This document shows, piece by piece, positions 34,814 through 44,554 of a stretch of DNA of 64,000 nt. How positions within the stretch are numbered: position 1 is the stretch's first letter; each line of letters begins with the position of its first letter. The stretch lies in NCBI GenBank assembly GCA_963989245.1, contig OZ022346.1, positions 59,450,231-59,514,230 of the forward strand. The letters are read 5' to 3'. The notes below the pieces were generated by a model, which saw nothing but the letters and a program-made list of their open reading frames with translations, did not search any database and was not told the DNA's origin. The translations under genes and the position numbers were made by a program. Origin of the DNA: Nansenia antarctica. Lineage: Eukaryota > Chordata > Actinopteri > Argentiniformes > Microstomatidae.

Positions 34814-35618
34814 TGTTAGTGAGGTTATGGTAAAGGACTGTATACGGTGAATAGTTCAATGGGAGTATGCTCCATTCGCCCCCGGGGCGTCGATCAGGAC
34901 ACACATGACAGGAGATTGACTTTTGGTTTAGACTTCTTTAGTGGGTCAAACAGGGTACAGTTCAGGCATGGGTAGGATGCTTGCAAACACTACAAGGGGT
35001 GTATGTGTGGTTCTGCAACAAACAGAAAGAGGTATTACAGTACACATGTTGTTACTAATAATACAGTACTGATCTACAATATCAAATGCATTCTACAATA
35101 CAAAAGTACATGTAACTTAACCATACACATTAAGCTACTTAACAGTACACTTTGCCATACAATCTGAATTATAACACCAACTTAAGACAGTACTCAAATA
35201 ACAAACTCTGCAGCGTGAACTGCGCCAAACGAACTTCATTGAAGAGCACGCAATAACGGCGGCCATAGAAAGCACATGTCCAAACTAATTGCTAGTGCTA
35301 GTATAGAGTGCAGAAAACGGCAGTATCCAAATCAACACAACAAATATGTACAACCTAAATACTGGGTGAAACATTGTACTTACAGTAGTTCAGTGACGCA
35401 CATTTACACTGTAATGCTGCACAATGTTTCTAACTGATTGGAGTGGTAACACGAGAAACTTGTGTGGTACTTCCAACTTCTTCTCCGATCTGAATCAATG
35501 CGGCCCAGATTCCCAGAATGCACTGCGCACTTAAGGTGGCAGGTGATATTACGCACCTTAGCTCTTAAGGTGGAAATGATAACCAAATATAACCTAGAAC
35601 ATTGGAACCTTTCTAACA
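34814..35618 (-). repeat. BEL 5' LTR (complete)
   Basis: 805 bp from TGTTAG to CTAACA. It matches the split copy almost base for base, including GTATACGGTGAATAGTTCAA and GCACACACTTAAGGTGGCAG-like blocks, with a few substitutions and a short change at 35150. Confidence 0.93.
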
Positions 35619-35623
35619 TTCTG

Positions 35624-36230
35624 TATTCTCTGCCAGAACTGGCCAATATCAATCTGTTTCTTTCAATCCCTTCATTCAGTCATATGTGAGAGAGAAACTG
35701 AATTGAAGGATTGAAAAGCTGCCATTTATTTCCAATAAATACATTTAAAAAATGGAAATTAAACTATTATTAAGTAGACACTTCAGTTTACGTCATGAAT
35801 TGACGATATTGAAAGTAATAAATTGACCCTAAATACGGCCAATCCCATGACTAGCTGGAACTGCTCTCTGAAACAACATTGTTTCTCTTCCAGTTGTACC
35901 CCGCTCTGTCAGTCCCCGATCCTGCTTAGTAAGGGGGTTCTGACGCAGGGCAAACCTGCAACAATGCACTGATCTTAACTTCTGTTTGCATACTGTACAT
36001 TCTCTTTGCACAACGTGTACAGAGTCGTGTGTGTGAGAGACGGAGAGATTGAGATGATGATAATGAGGAAACTTTATGAAAAAACAACACATCACACTAG
36101 TGTAATAGCATCAAACAAAGCATTTTCTTGTTAATATATACATATTCTACCCTAAATAGTTCACAAAAGAAGTACAACATTCATAGAAAAATAATGGTGT
36201 GATTCAGAAAATGGTACAACAGCATTGACC
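35624..36230. other. unique DNA past the BEL element, with possible original ipo4 poly(A) signal
   Basis: Unique AT-rich sequence that would be continuous with the ipo4 3' UTR if the BEL insertion were removed. AATAAA is at 35734-35739. No gene is seen in the rest. Confidence 0.4.
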
Positions 36231-38154
36231 CAGCTAGCAGGGAATGTTCCCACAACATTGGCTAACATTCCCGACAAGTTCTGCTAATGTTTTAAAGAAA
36301 ATGTTTTCATCTAATGTTCAAAGAGCATTTTAAGGATGTTTACCATTTCAAATAATGTTCCTATAACGTTAAATGTTAACAAAGTAAGAACGTTTTAGGT
36401 GAAACATTCTGAGGATGTTTTGGGGACATTGTTTAGGTAACAGATTATAGAATGTTCTTTTATAAAATGTTTCCACAATGTTACATGATAACAAAGAATG
36501 GACATTTTCAAAGCAACATTCGGATAATGTTTTCAGGATGTTATTGATGCCTCAGATCACAAAACGTTTTTTCTAGAATGTTCCTGTAATGTGATATGTA
36601 AACAAAGGAAGAACGTTTTACCTGCAACATTCCAAGGATGTTTTGGGGACATTGTTTAGGTAACAGATTATAGAATGTTCTTTTATAAAATGTTCCCACA
36701 ATGTTACATGATAACAAAGGAAGGACATTTTCAAAGCAACATTCGATAATGTTTTCAGGATGTTATTGATGCCTCAGATCACAAAACGTTTTTTCTAGAA
36801 TGTTCCTGTAATGTGATATGTAAACAAAGGAAGAACGTTTTACCTGCAACATTCCAAGGATGTTTTGGGGACATTGTTTAGGTAACAGATTATAGAATGT
36901 GTTATGTTTCTCAATAGGTTCTGTTATGTTTCTCAATAGGTTCTGGGTGTACCCAATAATGTCGGATCTAGGTGCGGTGTAAGTAAAGAATGAGACGGAG
37001 ATGTAATAAAATAAAGATTCTCTTTACTGAGACGTATGATTCATAGGTACAAACATAAACTCTTAGCCGGAATAACAAAAGGGGAGCAGTAGGGCTCAGC
37101 ACGTAGGTAATAATAACTCAGGCACTGCGGTCAATAATAAAGTGCACGAAAACTAAAGATTGAGCAAAGGGCTCCAAAGGCGGTACAAGGTTGCAAACCA
37201 GCAAACAAAGTCAAAGTTCAAATTACGTTCCGGGTAACGGATACGTGAAGTGGTAATACATACACAGGGTTCTGAACCATTCCATACGGGGTAACACAAG
37301 TGATCGACTGACAAGGGAACAAGGAAATGGGACACACCTATATACACTGACAAACACTCACAGGTGACAACAATCATTCGATAATTAGTCCAGGGCTGGA
37401 GCACTGTCGCTCTTCGACCAGTAGGGGCGATGGGGAGTCCTCTTCGCTGACCCCCCTTGTAACAAGAATGTTCTTTTATAAAATGTTCCCACAATGTTAC
37501 ACGATAACAAAGGAAGAACATTCCCAGCTAGGAATTTTTTGTTCTAAAAATGTTCAAAGAATGTTACCTAGAATGTTCTCGTAATGTTTTCAGCGGGAAG
37601 TTTTCTTTAAGTTCCCAGAATGTTCTAGGATAATGTTCTCTAAAAACATTTTTTAAATGTTGTGTGATAACCTTCTTAAAATGTTAAGTGACAACATTGC
37701 TAGAACATTATGCCCTAATGTTCTTGAAACTGTTTTCAGCTGGAAGTTTTCTTTAAGTTCCCAGAATGTTCTAGGATAATGTTCTCTAAAAACATTTTTA
37801 AAATGTTGTGTGATAACCTTCTTAAAATGTTAAGTGACAACATTGCTAGAACATTATGCCCTAATGTTCTTGAAAATGTTTTCAGCGGGAAGTTTTCTTT
37901 AAGTTCCCAGAATGTTTTAGGATAATGTTCTCAAAAACATTCTACAAATGTTTGGTAATAACCTTCTTAAAATGTGAGTTGACAATATTGCTAGAACATT
38001 ACACCTTATGTTCTCAAAACATTTTCAGCTTAAGTTTTTTGTTTGTTCCCAGAATGTTTTAGGATAACATGCTCTAAAAACCATTCTAAAAACGTTTGCT
38101 TATAACCTTCTTAAAATGTTTACTGAAAACCCTGTTAAAACATTATGCCCAAAC
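36231..38154. repeat. AATGTTCT-rich satellite-like DNA
   Basis: Two tandem families. Around 36411-36899 a unit of about 220-226 bp (GGATGTTTTGGGGACATTG ... GTTTTACCTGCAACATTCC) occurs two to three times. Around 37600-38150 a unit of about 142 bp (AAGTTCCCAGAATGTT, ACCTTCTTAAAATGTTAAG) occurs about four times. Both are full of AATGTT/AACATT words. A short continuation lies beyond the chromovirus at 43575-43620. It is probably the inside of one old repeat-bearing transposon. Confidence 0.85.
36900..37464 (+). mobile_element. solo LTR in the satellite DNA
   Basis: TGTTATG...GTAACA, 565 bp, flanked by AGAATG on both sides (36894-36899 and 37465-37470). Removing it rejoins the satellite unit. The first 22 bases are directly duplicated (36900-36921 and 36922-36943). 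AATAAA lies near 37006. It is a product of LTR-LTR recombination. Confidence 0.85.
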
Positions 38155-38730
38155 TGTTGTGCCTCCTAATCCGACACGCCCCCGTGAGCCTCGTTCTGGC
38201 GCCCCCTCCCGGCCGGATTGAGTGGGCCGGATCTCTGGCTCTGTTTGCAGCAGGTGTGGGCTATTACGTTTCAGCCCAGCTGTCCCAATCACCACCTGGA
38301 CAGCCGCCTACTTAACCCTGCTACAGACGGAGATCCAACGCTTGGACATAACTTTCTGTATGGACCCCCTCTGACTACTCTCATCTGGATTTCCCTCCCT
38401 GGCTCGACCCCTGGACTCCCCTCTGGACTACTCTCTCATGGATCACTCTCCCTGGCCCGAAAAGGATCTCGGACTTTGCTCACTAGGGTAGTATCGCAGC
38501 ACATAATACAACACCCCTGACCTCATACACGCACACACACATAGTATAATTACACACCCCATAACTATCGCCTGCATCACACCTTATGTTTATTTTTCCA
38601 CTAGTTAGTGTAGGGCCTATTTCTTTGTTTATCATCCATAATAAATCATTATATATTCTCCTGGCCTCTGTCTCTGTTTCTCTGGGGTTCCACCACATTT
38701 GGCTTTTCCAGTTTCAAGGTGTGCATAACA
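38155..38730 (+). repeat. chromovirus 5' LTR
   Basis: It begins TGTTGTGCC and ends GCATAACA. It contains the self-primer complement at 38340-38350, which predicts the RNA 5' end near 38340, and an AATAAA about 300 bases further on. Confidence 0.95.
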
Positions 38731-38731
38731 G

Positions 38732-38742
38732 TATGTCCAAGC
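38732..38742 (+). promoter_or_regulatory. self-priming primer-binding site
   Basis: TATGTCCAAGC, two bases after the 5' LTR, pairs over all 11 bases with 38340-38350 and no further. In Tf1 and sushi elements the first 11 or so nucleotides of the element RNA fold back, are cut, and prime minus-strand DNA synthesis. Confidence 0.85.
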
Positions 38743-38746
38743 CATT

Positions 38747-39892
38747 ATGAGCCAAGGTGGAACTCCAGAGAACAAGGGTGGTTCCCCGGGTATTGGGGTT
38801 CTCCCATTAGTCGTAGATTTACGCAGAGAGGTAAATAGCCATGCTACGCAACTTACCAGTCTGCAGGCCGAGCTCCTGAAGGCCTTCCCCACGGTCCAAG
38901 GCCAGATAGCCGTACTGGAGAATACCACCCGTGCCACCGTCGGGGCTGTAAATAGTCTCGAGACGAAGATGGATGCCCTGTCCGGGTCTCTCGCCTCCAT
39001 CCAGCGTTCTCTGGACCTCATCGCCGCTGGCAGCAGACCACCCCCTGACACGAGTTCCATATCTGGGCAGATGACTAATCCCCCGGTCGATCCTGTGAAC
39101 CCCGTTTCGCTCTATCCTCCTGTCGCTCACTGGGAACCCAGGTTAGTCAGCCCCGCTCCATTCCATGGTGACTTCGATTGTTGTCGGGGTTTTCTGACCC
39201 AGTGCGAATTAGTATTTACGCACCAGCCTTCCAAGTACTCCTCCGACGGGGCCAAGGTAGCGTTTATCATGTCTCTACTCGCTGACAAAGCGCTCAAATG
39301 GGCCATAGCCGCTGTCGGGAGCAGTTCAAGATACTCCACGGATTACCCCCTGTTTAAAGCGGAGTTCCGGTTCGTGTTCGACCACCCCCAGGACGGGCAG
39401 GATGTAACCGGCCGCTTGTTAGCCATCTCCCAGGGTTCCCGCTCTGTAGCCGAGTACATGGTCGAGTTCCGTACTCTAGCCACGGAGACAGGCTGGAATG
39501 ACGGAGCCCTCCTCAGCCTTTTCCACAAGGGGTTACATGATTCCATCAAGGACCTGTTGGTGCGTGACGATCCCGGCACCCTTAATGAGCTGATTACCCT
39601 GGCCCTTAGGATGGATGCACGCCTCCAGGTACGACGCACCGACCGCGTCCAGCGAGCTGTCACGCGCCCCACTACCTATCGCGCCGGAACGACCCCGCCC
39701 CCTTCTCTGCCCATGCTGCCTCCTCTCGTGGCTACTTCCGGGGCTGGGGAGCCCATGGAGATCGGCCGCTCTCGGCTCTCGCGAGAGGAGCGAGAACGGA
39801 GGCTTCTTAACAAGCAGTGCCTGTACTGCGGCAAGGAGGGGCACATCATCCGGGCGTGTCCTGTCCGGCCAAAAGACCCAGCTCACCAGTAG
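38747..39892 (+). CDS. gag: chromovirus Gag (sushi/RTL-like)
   Basis: 381 codons, intact. An N-terminal coiled-coil-like region (residues about 20-90), a capsid-like retrotransposon gag domain (about 125-290, with FHGDFDCCRGFLTQCELVF at its start) and one CCHC zinc knuckle, CLYCGKEGHIIRAC (about 359-372). It packages element RNA into cytoplasmic particles. The layout matches the Gag from which mammalian RTL/PEG10-type genes derive. Its 3' end overlaps pol by 76 bases in the -1 frame; I do not see a canonical slippery heptamer in the overlap. Confidence 0.93.
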   Translation: MSQGGTPENKGGSPGIGVLPLVVDLRREVNSHATQLTSLQAELLKAFPTVQGQIAVLENTTRATVGAVNSLETKMDALSGSLASIQRSLDLIAAGSRPPPDTSSISGQMTNPPVDPVNPVSLYPPVAHWEPRLVSPAPFHGDFDCCRGFLTQCELVFTHQPSKYSSDGAKVAFIMSLLADKALKWAIAAVGSSSRYSTDYPLFKAEFRFVFDHPQDGQDVTGRLLAISQGSRSVAEYMVEFRTLATETGWNDGALLSLFHKGLHDSIKDLLVRDDPGTLNELITLALRMDARLQVRRTDRVQRAVTRPTTYRAGTTPPPSLPMLPPLVATSGAGEPMEIGRSRLSREERERRLLNKQCLYCGKEGHIIRACPVRPKDPAHQ

Positions 39893-42800
39893 GGGGCATA
39901 CTGGTGAGCAACACCTCTCTCTCTCAGCCCCAGGTCACCCCCAGTCGCCTATTCCCTGCCACTCTCACCTGGGGGAAGGACACCCTGTCTGTCAGCGCCC
40001 TCATCGACTCCGGGGCTGATGGTTGTCTAATCGATGAAAACTTAGTCCACCAGGCGGGCATCCCCCTAGTCCTTCTAGACCGCCCCATCATGCCTAGGGC
40101 CATTGATGGCCGTTCCCTAGGAACTATCACCCACACCACTGGGCTTATATCTCTTACGATCTCCGGGAATCATACCGAGGAGATCCGGTTCTTTGTCCTT
40201 CAGATCCCCACGTCTCCCCTGGTGCTGGGTAGACCCTGGCTCGAGAGACATGAACCTCACATCTCCTGGGCTTCGGGCCAGATCCTAGGCTGGAGAGGTA
40301 AGTGTTACGCCTCCTGCCTTCGCTCCGCCCTGTCTCCCTCTAGCGACCCCAAGTCTAAGATCACTCCGCCTGACCTCACCGGGGTTCCTCACATCTACCA
40401 CGACCTAGCCCAGGTGTTCAGCAAGGACGAGGCACTCTCCCTTCCACCCCATCGCCCGTATGACTGTCCTATAGACCTCCTGCCTGGTGCCACCCTTCCT
40501 AAAGGTAGACTTTACAGCCTCTCACTCCCTGAAAAGGAGGCGATGCGTAACTACATTACGGAGTCCATCAACTCTGGTATCATCCAGCCCTCCTCCTCTC
40601 CCCTCGCGGCTGGATTCTTCTTCGTATCCAAGAAGGACGGTGGGCTCAGACCTTGCATTGATTTTCGGGCTCTGAATGACATTTCTGTAAAGAACCGTTA
40701 TCCCCTTCCCCTCATTAGCTCCACCTTCGAACCCCTCACCCATGCCAAGGTATTCACCAAGCTGGACCTACGTAACGCCTACCATCTAGTCCGCATCAGG
40801 GAGGGGGACGAGTGGAAGACCGGGTTTAACACCCACCTCGGCCATTTTGAATACCGCGTCATGCCTTTTGGTCTATCTAATGCCCCTGCTATTTTCCAGG
40901 CCCTGGTCAACGATGTCCTTCGGGACATGTTAAACATTTTTGTTGTTGTGTACCTTGACGACATTCTTATTTTTTCTCGGTCCGTGGAGGAGCACCACCA
41001 GCACGTCCGGCTAGTCCTGCAGAGGCTCCTGGAGAACCGCTTATTCGTGAAGGGGGAGAAGTGCGTTTTCCACACCAGCTCGGTCACCTACCTGGGTAAT
41101 GTGGTGGAGGACGGACAGATGCGGGCGGACCCTGCCAAGGTCAAGGCCGTCGTGGAGTGGCCTCAGCCCACGGACCGGACCCAACTTAGACGCTTCCTGG
41201 GGTTCGCGGGATTTGTGAGGCGGTTCATTAAAGGGTTCAGCCAGGTCGCAGCGCCGCTCACTGCGCTTACCTCCACCTCACGGCCCTTCTGCTGGACCGC
41301 CGCTGCTGAGACCGCTTTCGGCACACTAAAACACCTGTTCTCCTCCGCGCCAGTGCTGATCCACCCCGACCCCGAGAGACAGTTCATCGTAGAGGTAGAT
41401 GCTTCGGACACGGGGATCGGGGGGGTCCTCTCTCAACGGTCGGGGGAGGACCAGAAGATACACCCTTGCGGCTCCAAGAACGTCAAAGCTGATGCTCTCT
41501 CCCGCCAGTTCCCCAAGGCGGATTCGGGTGTCGCTGAGGGGGGAGATACCATCCTGTCCCCGTCCCGGGTGGTGGGGTTCGTAACCTGGCCCGTCGAGGC
41601 TTTGGTGAGACAGGCTCAGCGGGCCGAACCAGACCCTAGGACCGGACCCCCTAACCGTTTGTTTGTGCCTACAGCTGTCCGAGCCAGGGTGTTGGAGTGG
41701 GGCCACTCCAGCTGCTTCGCTTGCCACCCCGGCGAGCGGCGGACGGCGGCATTCATCGGGAGGAGGTTCTGGTGGCCCAATCTCAGGGGGGACACCAGGG
41801 AGTTTGTGGCCGCCTGTACGGTGTGCGCCCGTAGTAAGGCCTCCCATCGGCCTCCTGCGGGTCTCCTGCAGCCTCTCCCGGTGCCCAGCCGACCGTGGTC
41901 GCACATCGCCGTGGACTTTGTTACTGGGCTCCCTGTCTCCCAGGGGTGCGACACCATTCTCACCATCGTGGATCGGTTCTCCAAGGCGGTCCACTTCGTT
42001 CCCCTCCCGAAACTGCCCACAGCGGCCGAGACGGCGGACCTCCTAACTCTCCACGTCGTACGCCTCCACGGGATCCCCTCGGATGTGGTTTCTGACCGGG
42101 GCCCCCAGTTCGTCTCCAAGGTCTGGCGGGCCTTCTGCAGAGGCATTGGGGCCACCACCAGTCTCACCTCCGGGTACCACCCTCAGTCCAATGGGCAGGC
42201 CGAGCGGGCCAACCAGGCTCTGGAAGCCGCTCTCCGATGTGTCTCCGCCCACAATCCCTCCTCCTGGGCGAAATACCTGCCGTGGGTGGAGTACTCCCTC
42301 AACACTATGGAGAGCGCCGCCACTGGTATGTCCCCATTCGAATGTTCCCTGGGTTACCAACCCCCTCTGTTTCCCCAACAGGAGCTGGAGGTGGCGGTCC
42401 CAACCACCAGGGCCCATCTCCGCCGGTGTCGCAACGTGTGGAGGACCGCCAGGGCGGCGTTGCTCCGCGCCACCGAGCGCGCCCGGCGGAGCGCGAACCG
42501 GCGGAGGGTGCCGGCCCCTGACTACCAGCCAGGTCAGAGGGTTTGGCTGTTGGCCCGGGACCTGCCCCTCCAGACCTCCCAAACCTCCACCCGGAAACTC
42601 AACCCCCGGTACGTTGGTCCCTATCCCGTGGACCGTATCGTCAACCCCACGGCGGTACGTTTGACCCTTCCTCCCTCCCTCAAAATACACCCGGTGTTCC
42701 ATGTCTCCCAGCTTAAACCTGTGGCCGCCAGCCCTTTGTCTTCCCCCAGCCCGGCTCCGCCGCCGCCCCGTGTCCTGGATGATGGGGACCCGGTATGGAC

Positions 42801-43065
42801 GGTAAACAAACTACTGGAGGTCCGCCGCCGGGGTCGCGGGTTTCAATACCTAGTGGACTGGGTTGGCTACGGGCCCGAGGACCGGACTTGGGTGCCTGCG
42901 TCCTATCTCGCCGACCCGTCCTTATTGGAGGATTTCTACCGAGCCAACCCCGGGGCCCTGGGTCCGTCGTCCGGTGCCTCCCCTGAGGAAGGGGGTACTG
43001 TTGTGCCTCCTAATCCGACACGCCCCCGTGAGCCTCGTTCTGGCGCCCCCTCCCGGCCGGATTGA
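39817..43065 (+). CDS. pol: chromovirus Pol: protease, RT, partial RNase H, integrase, chromodomain
   Basis: An open frame of 1,082 codons. Protease with LIDSGADG (about residue 62-69); reverse transcriptase with YLDD near residue 380; the start of RNase H (VEVDASDTGIGGVLSQR, about 524-540), then an abrupt join near 41470 to SKNVKADALSRQ, the end of that domain; integrase with zinc finger (H...H...CTVC), Asp in VDFVTG, Asp in SDRGPQF, Glu in GQAERANQ; and a C-terminal chromodomain (about 990-1045, FQYLVDWVGYGPEDRTWVPA). About 90 residues of RNase H, including its central Glu and second Asp, are missing in frame. The chromodomain usually guides insertion to marked chromatin. The stop lies 66 bases inside the 3' LTR. 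Confidence 0.93.
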   Translation: MPVLRQGGAHHPGVSCPAKRPSSPVGGILVSNTSLSQPQVTPSRLFPATLTWGKDTLSVSALIDSGADGCLIDENLVHQAGIPLVLLDRPIMPRAIDGRSLGTITHTTGLISLTISGNHTEEIRFFVLQIPTSPLVLGRPWLERHEPHISWASGQILGWRGKCYASCLRSALSPSSDPKSKITPPDLTGVPHIYHDLAQVFSKDEALSLPPHRPYDCPIDLLPGATLPKGRLYSLSLPEKEAMRNYITESINSGIIQPSSSPLAAGFFFVSKKDGGLRPCIDFRALNDISVKNRYPLPLISSTFEPLTHAKVFTKLDLRNAYHLVRIREGDEWKTGFNTHLGHFEYRVMPFGLSNAPAIFQALVNDVLRDMLNIFVVVYLDDILIFSRSVEEHHQHVRLVLQRLLENRLFVKGEKCVFHTSSVTYLGNVVEDGQMRADPAKVKAVVEWPQPTDRTQLRRFLGFAGFVRRFIKGFSQVAAPLTALTSTSRPFCWTAAAETAFGTLKHLFSSAPVLIHPDPERQFIVEVDASDTGIGGVLSQRSGEDQKIHPCGSKNVKADALSRQFPKADSGVAEGGDTILSPSRVVGFVTWPVEALVRQAQRAEPDPRTGPPNRLFVPTAVRARVLEWGHSSCFACHPGERRTAAFIGRRFWWPNLRGDTREFVAACTVCARSKASHRPPAGLLQPLPVPSRPWSHIAVDFVTGLPVSQGCDTILTIVDRFSKAVHFVPLPKLPTAAETADLLTLHVVRLHGIPSDVVSDRGPQFVSKVWRAFCRGIGATTSLTSGYHPQSNGQAERANQALEAALRCVSAHNPSSWAKYLPWVEYSLNTMESAATGMSPFECSLGYQPPLFPQQELEVAVPTTRAHLRRCRNVWRTARAALLRATERARRSANRRRVPAPDYQPGQRVWLLARDLPLQTSQTSTRKLNPRYVGPYPVDRIVNPTAVRLTLPPSLKIHPVFHVSQLKPVAASPLSSPSPAPPPPRVLDDGDPVWTVNKLLEVRRRGRGFQYLVDWVGYGPEDRTWVPASYLADPSLLEDFYRANPGALGPSSGASPEEGGTVVPPNPTRPREPRSGAPSRPD

Positions 43066-43574
43066 GTGGGCCGGATCTCTGGCTCTGTTTGCAGCAGGTG
43101 TGGGCTATTACGTTTCAGCCCAGCTGTCCCAATCACCACCTGGACAGCCGCCTACTTAACCCTGCTACAGACGGAGATCCAACGCTTGGACATAACTTTC
43201 TGTATGGACCCCCTCTGACTACTCTCATCTGGATTTCCCTCCCTGGCTCGACCCCTGGACTCCCCTCTGGACTACTCTCTCATGGATCACTCTCCCTGGC
43301 CCGAAAAGGATCTCGGACTTTGCTCACTAGGGTAGTATCGCAGCACATAATACAACACCCCTGACCTCATACACGCACACACACATAGTATAATTACACA
43401 CCCCATAACTATCGCCTGCATCACACCTTATGTTTATTTTTCCACTAGTTAGTGTAGGGCCTATTTCTTTGTTTATCATCCATAATAAATCATTATATAT
43501 TCTCCTGGCCTCTGTCTCTGTTTCTCTGGGGTTCCACCACATTTGGCTTTTCCAGTTTCAAGGTGTGCATAACA
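42999..43574 (+). repeat. chromovirus 3' LTR
   Basis: By-eye comparison with 38155-38730 shows the same sequence and length; the pol stop codon (43063-43065) is inside it. Confidence 0.95.
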
Positions 43575-43659
43575 CAAACATTCTTAAAATGTTTTTGGGA
43601 TGTTATTAAAAATTCAAGTTTCAGACTTGCACCAATAACCGAGGAGGCTGAGGACGTGG

Positions 43660-43822
43660 CAGACCAATCAAACGACTCTGATTAGATTTCAGACCAATCA
43701 AACGACTCTGATTAGATTTCACTAAGCCTGACTGAGATGTTCAGTTCACCTCCGTGATCGGGCACAGGTAGACGGGTTTAGTTGAAGACAGCACAAGGGA
43801 ACGGGACACTGTGGATTAAACG
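43660..43822 (+). promoter_or_regulatory. possible promoter with duplicated CCAAT boxes and a 5' leader
   Basis: A 30-bp unit with GACCAATCAAACGACTCTG is present twice in tandem (43672 and 43702). About 100 bases on, GATTAAACG|GTAAGG looks like a donor at 43822/43823. It could be the start of the next + strand gene, perhaps rint1, or part of the old repeat that surrounds the chromovirus. Confidence 0.3.
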
Positions 43823-44125
43823 GTAAGGTTACAATAACTGTTTTTAATTGATTAACGTTACTTTGTATGGATACATTTACTTTCTTGACCACAAACTAAC
43901 CGTTAATGCGAATAACGTCGAGCGTGTGTGTTGTCAGACAAATAATGCACTCTAGAGCACATCAATACTACCATCTGTTGCTACCAAGAGCCCCAGAGAG
44001 ACCCTGAGCTCCAGGAGGTTTATGACCCACTTAGGTCATAAATCTGTCCTCGGACAGACTAGTAGTCTATTCCCACGACACAACGAGAGGGACAACTCAG
44101 ACGGTGGAAACGAACAGAGTGCTGA

Positions 44126-44285
44126 AGCGAAGACCTCACGAGTGATTATTACGTTTATAGCTGTGTCGGAGGGCAGACATTACACCTTAAATCTGCTACA
44201 ATTCTCCCTGGTCGTGAAGAAGTTGAGCAGGTCGATCATAACAACTTTATAAACGTGGAGATCGGTGAATGTTACATGAGCGCAG
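44126..44285 (+). other. unassigned 53-codon open segment ending at a consensus donor
   Basis: An open + frame (starting SEDLTSDYYVYSC and ending near NVEIGECYMSAG) stops exactly at GCGCAG|GTAAGG. I do not recognise the peptide. It may be an exon of an unidentified gene or of a transposon. An overlapping frame from 44022 is also open for 76 codons. Confidence 0.3.
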
Positions 44286-44554
44286 GTAAGGAAACATGAG
44301 CGTCTCTGTAATGCAGCTGTTTCATTCACCTGAAATGTCCATGATGCTCTAAGTTACGTCGGAAGTGTTTCAGAAATCTCATTCTTAATTAATTGACGAT
44401 ATCATTTGTCATCATATCATATTGTTTATATTCATATTTTATATAAAAAAAAGTGAAGGTCTTGAAGATACAGATGACAGACATACAAGTTCACACACAT
44501 GAATATGTATAGTTTTCAGAGACAAAGAACTGGGATTCGTACACGCTCAATTGC

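Larger units (their letters stand above)
23244..35618 (-). mobile_element. BEL/Pao LTR retrotransposon carrying a nested retrovirus
   Basis: Both LTRs start TGTTAG and end CTAACA and are flanked by TTCTG (23239-23243 and 35619-35623), a 5-bp target duplication. The minus-strand 5' LTR is 34814-35618 (805 bp). The 3' LTR is 23244-23566 plus about 30247-30724, split by the retrovirus. The internal part is 30725-34813. Next to the 5' LTR is a candidate primer site (complement of CCGGCTCGAAGGACCA, a tRNA-like CCA end). Next to the 3' LTR is a G-rich tract. The LTRs differ at only a handful of positions, so the insertion is recent. Confidence 0.93.
38155..43574 (+). mobile_element. Ty3-type chromovirus (Tf1/sushi group), identical LTRs
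   Basis: LTRs 38155-38730 and 42999-43574 are both 576 bp and I find no difference between them. CAAAC flanks the element on both sides (38150-38154 and 43575-43579). The LTR has AATAAA near 38639. No tRNA primer site follows the 5' LTR. Instead TATGTCCAAGC (38732-38742) is the exact complement of GCTTGGACATA inside the LTR (38340-38350), the self-priming arrangement of Tf1/sushi elements. A purine tract (GAGGAAGGGGG) precedes the 3' LTR. Gag and pol are open but RNase H is partly deleted. Confidence 0.95.
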
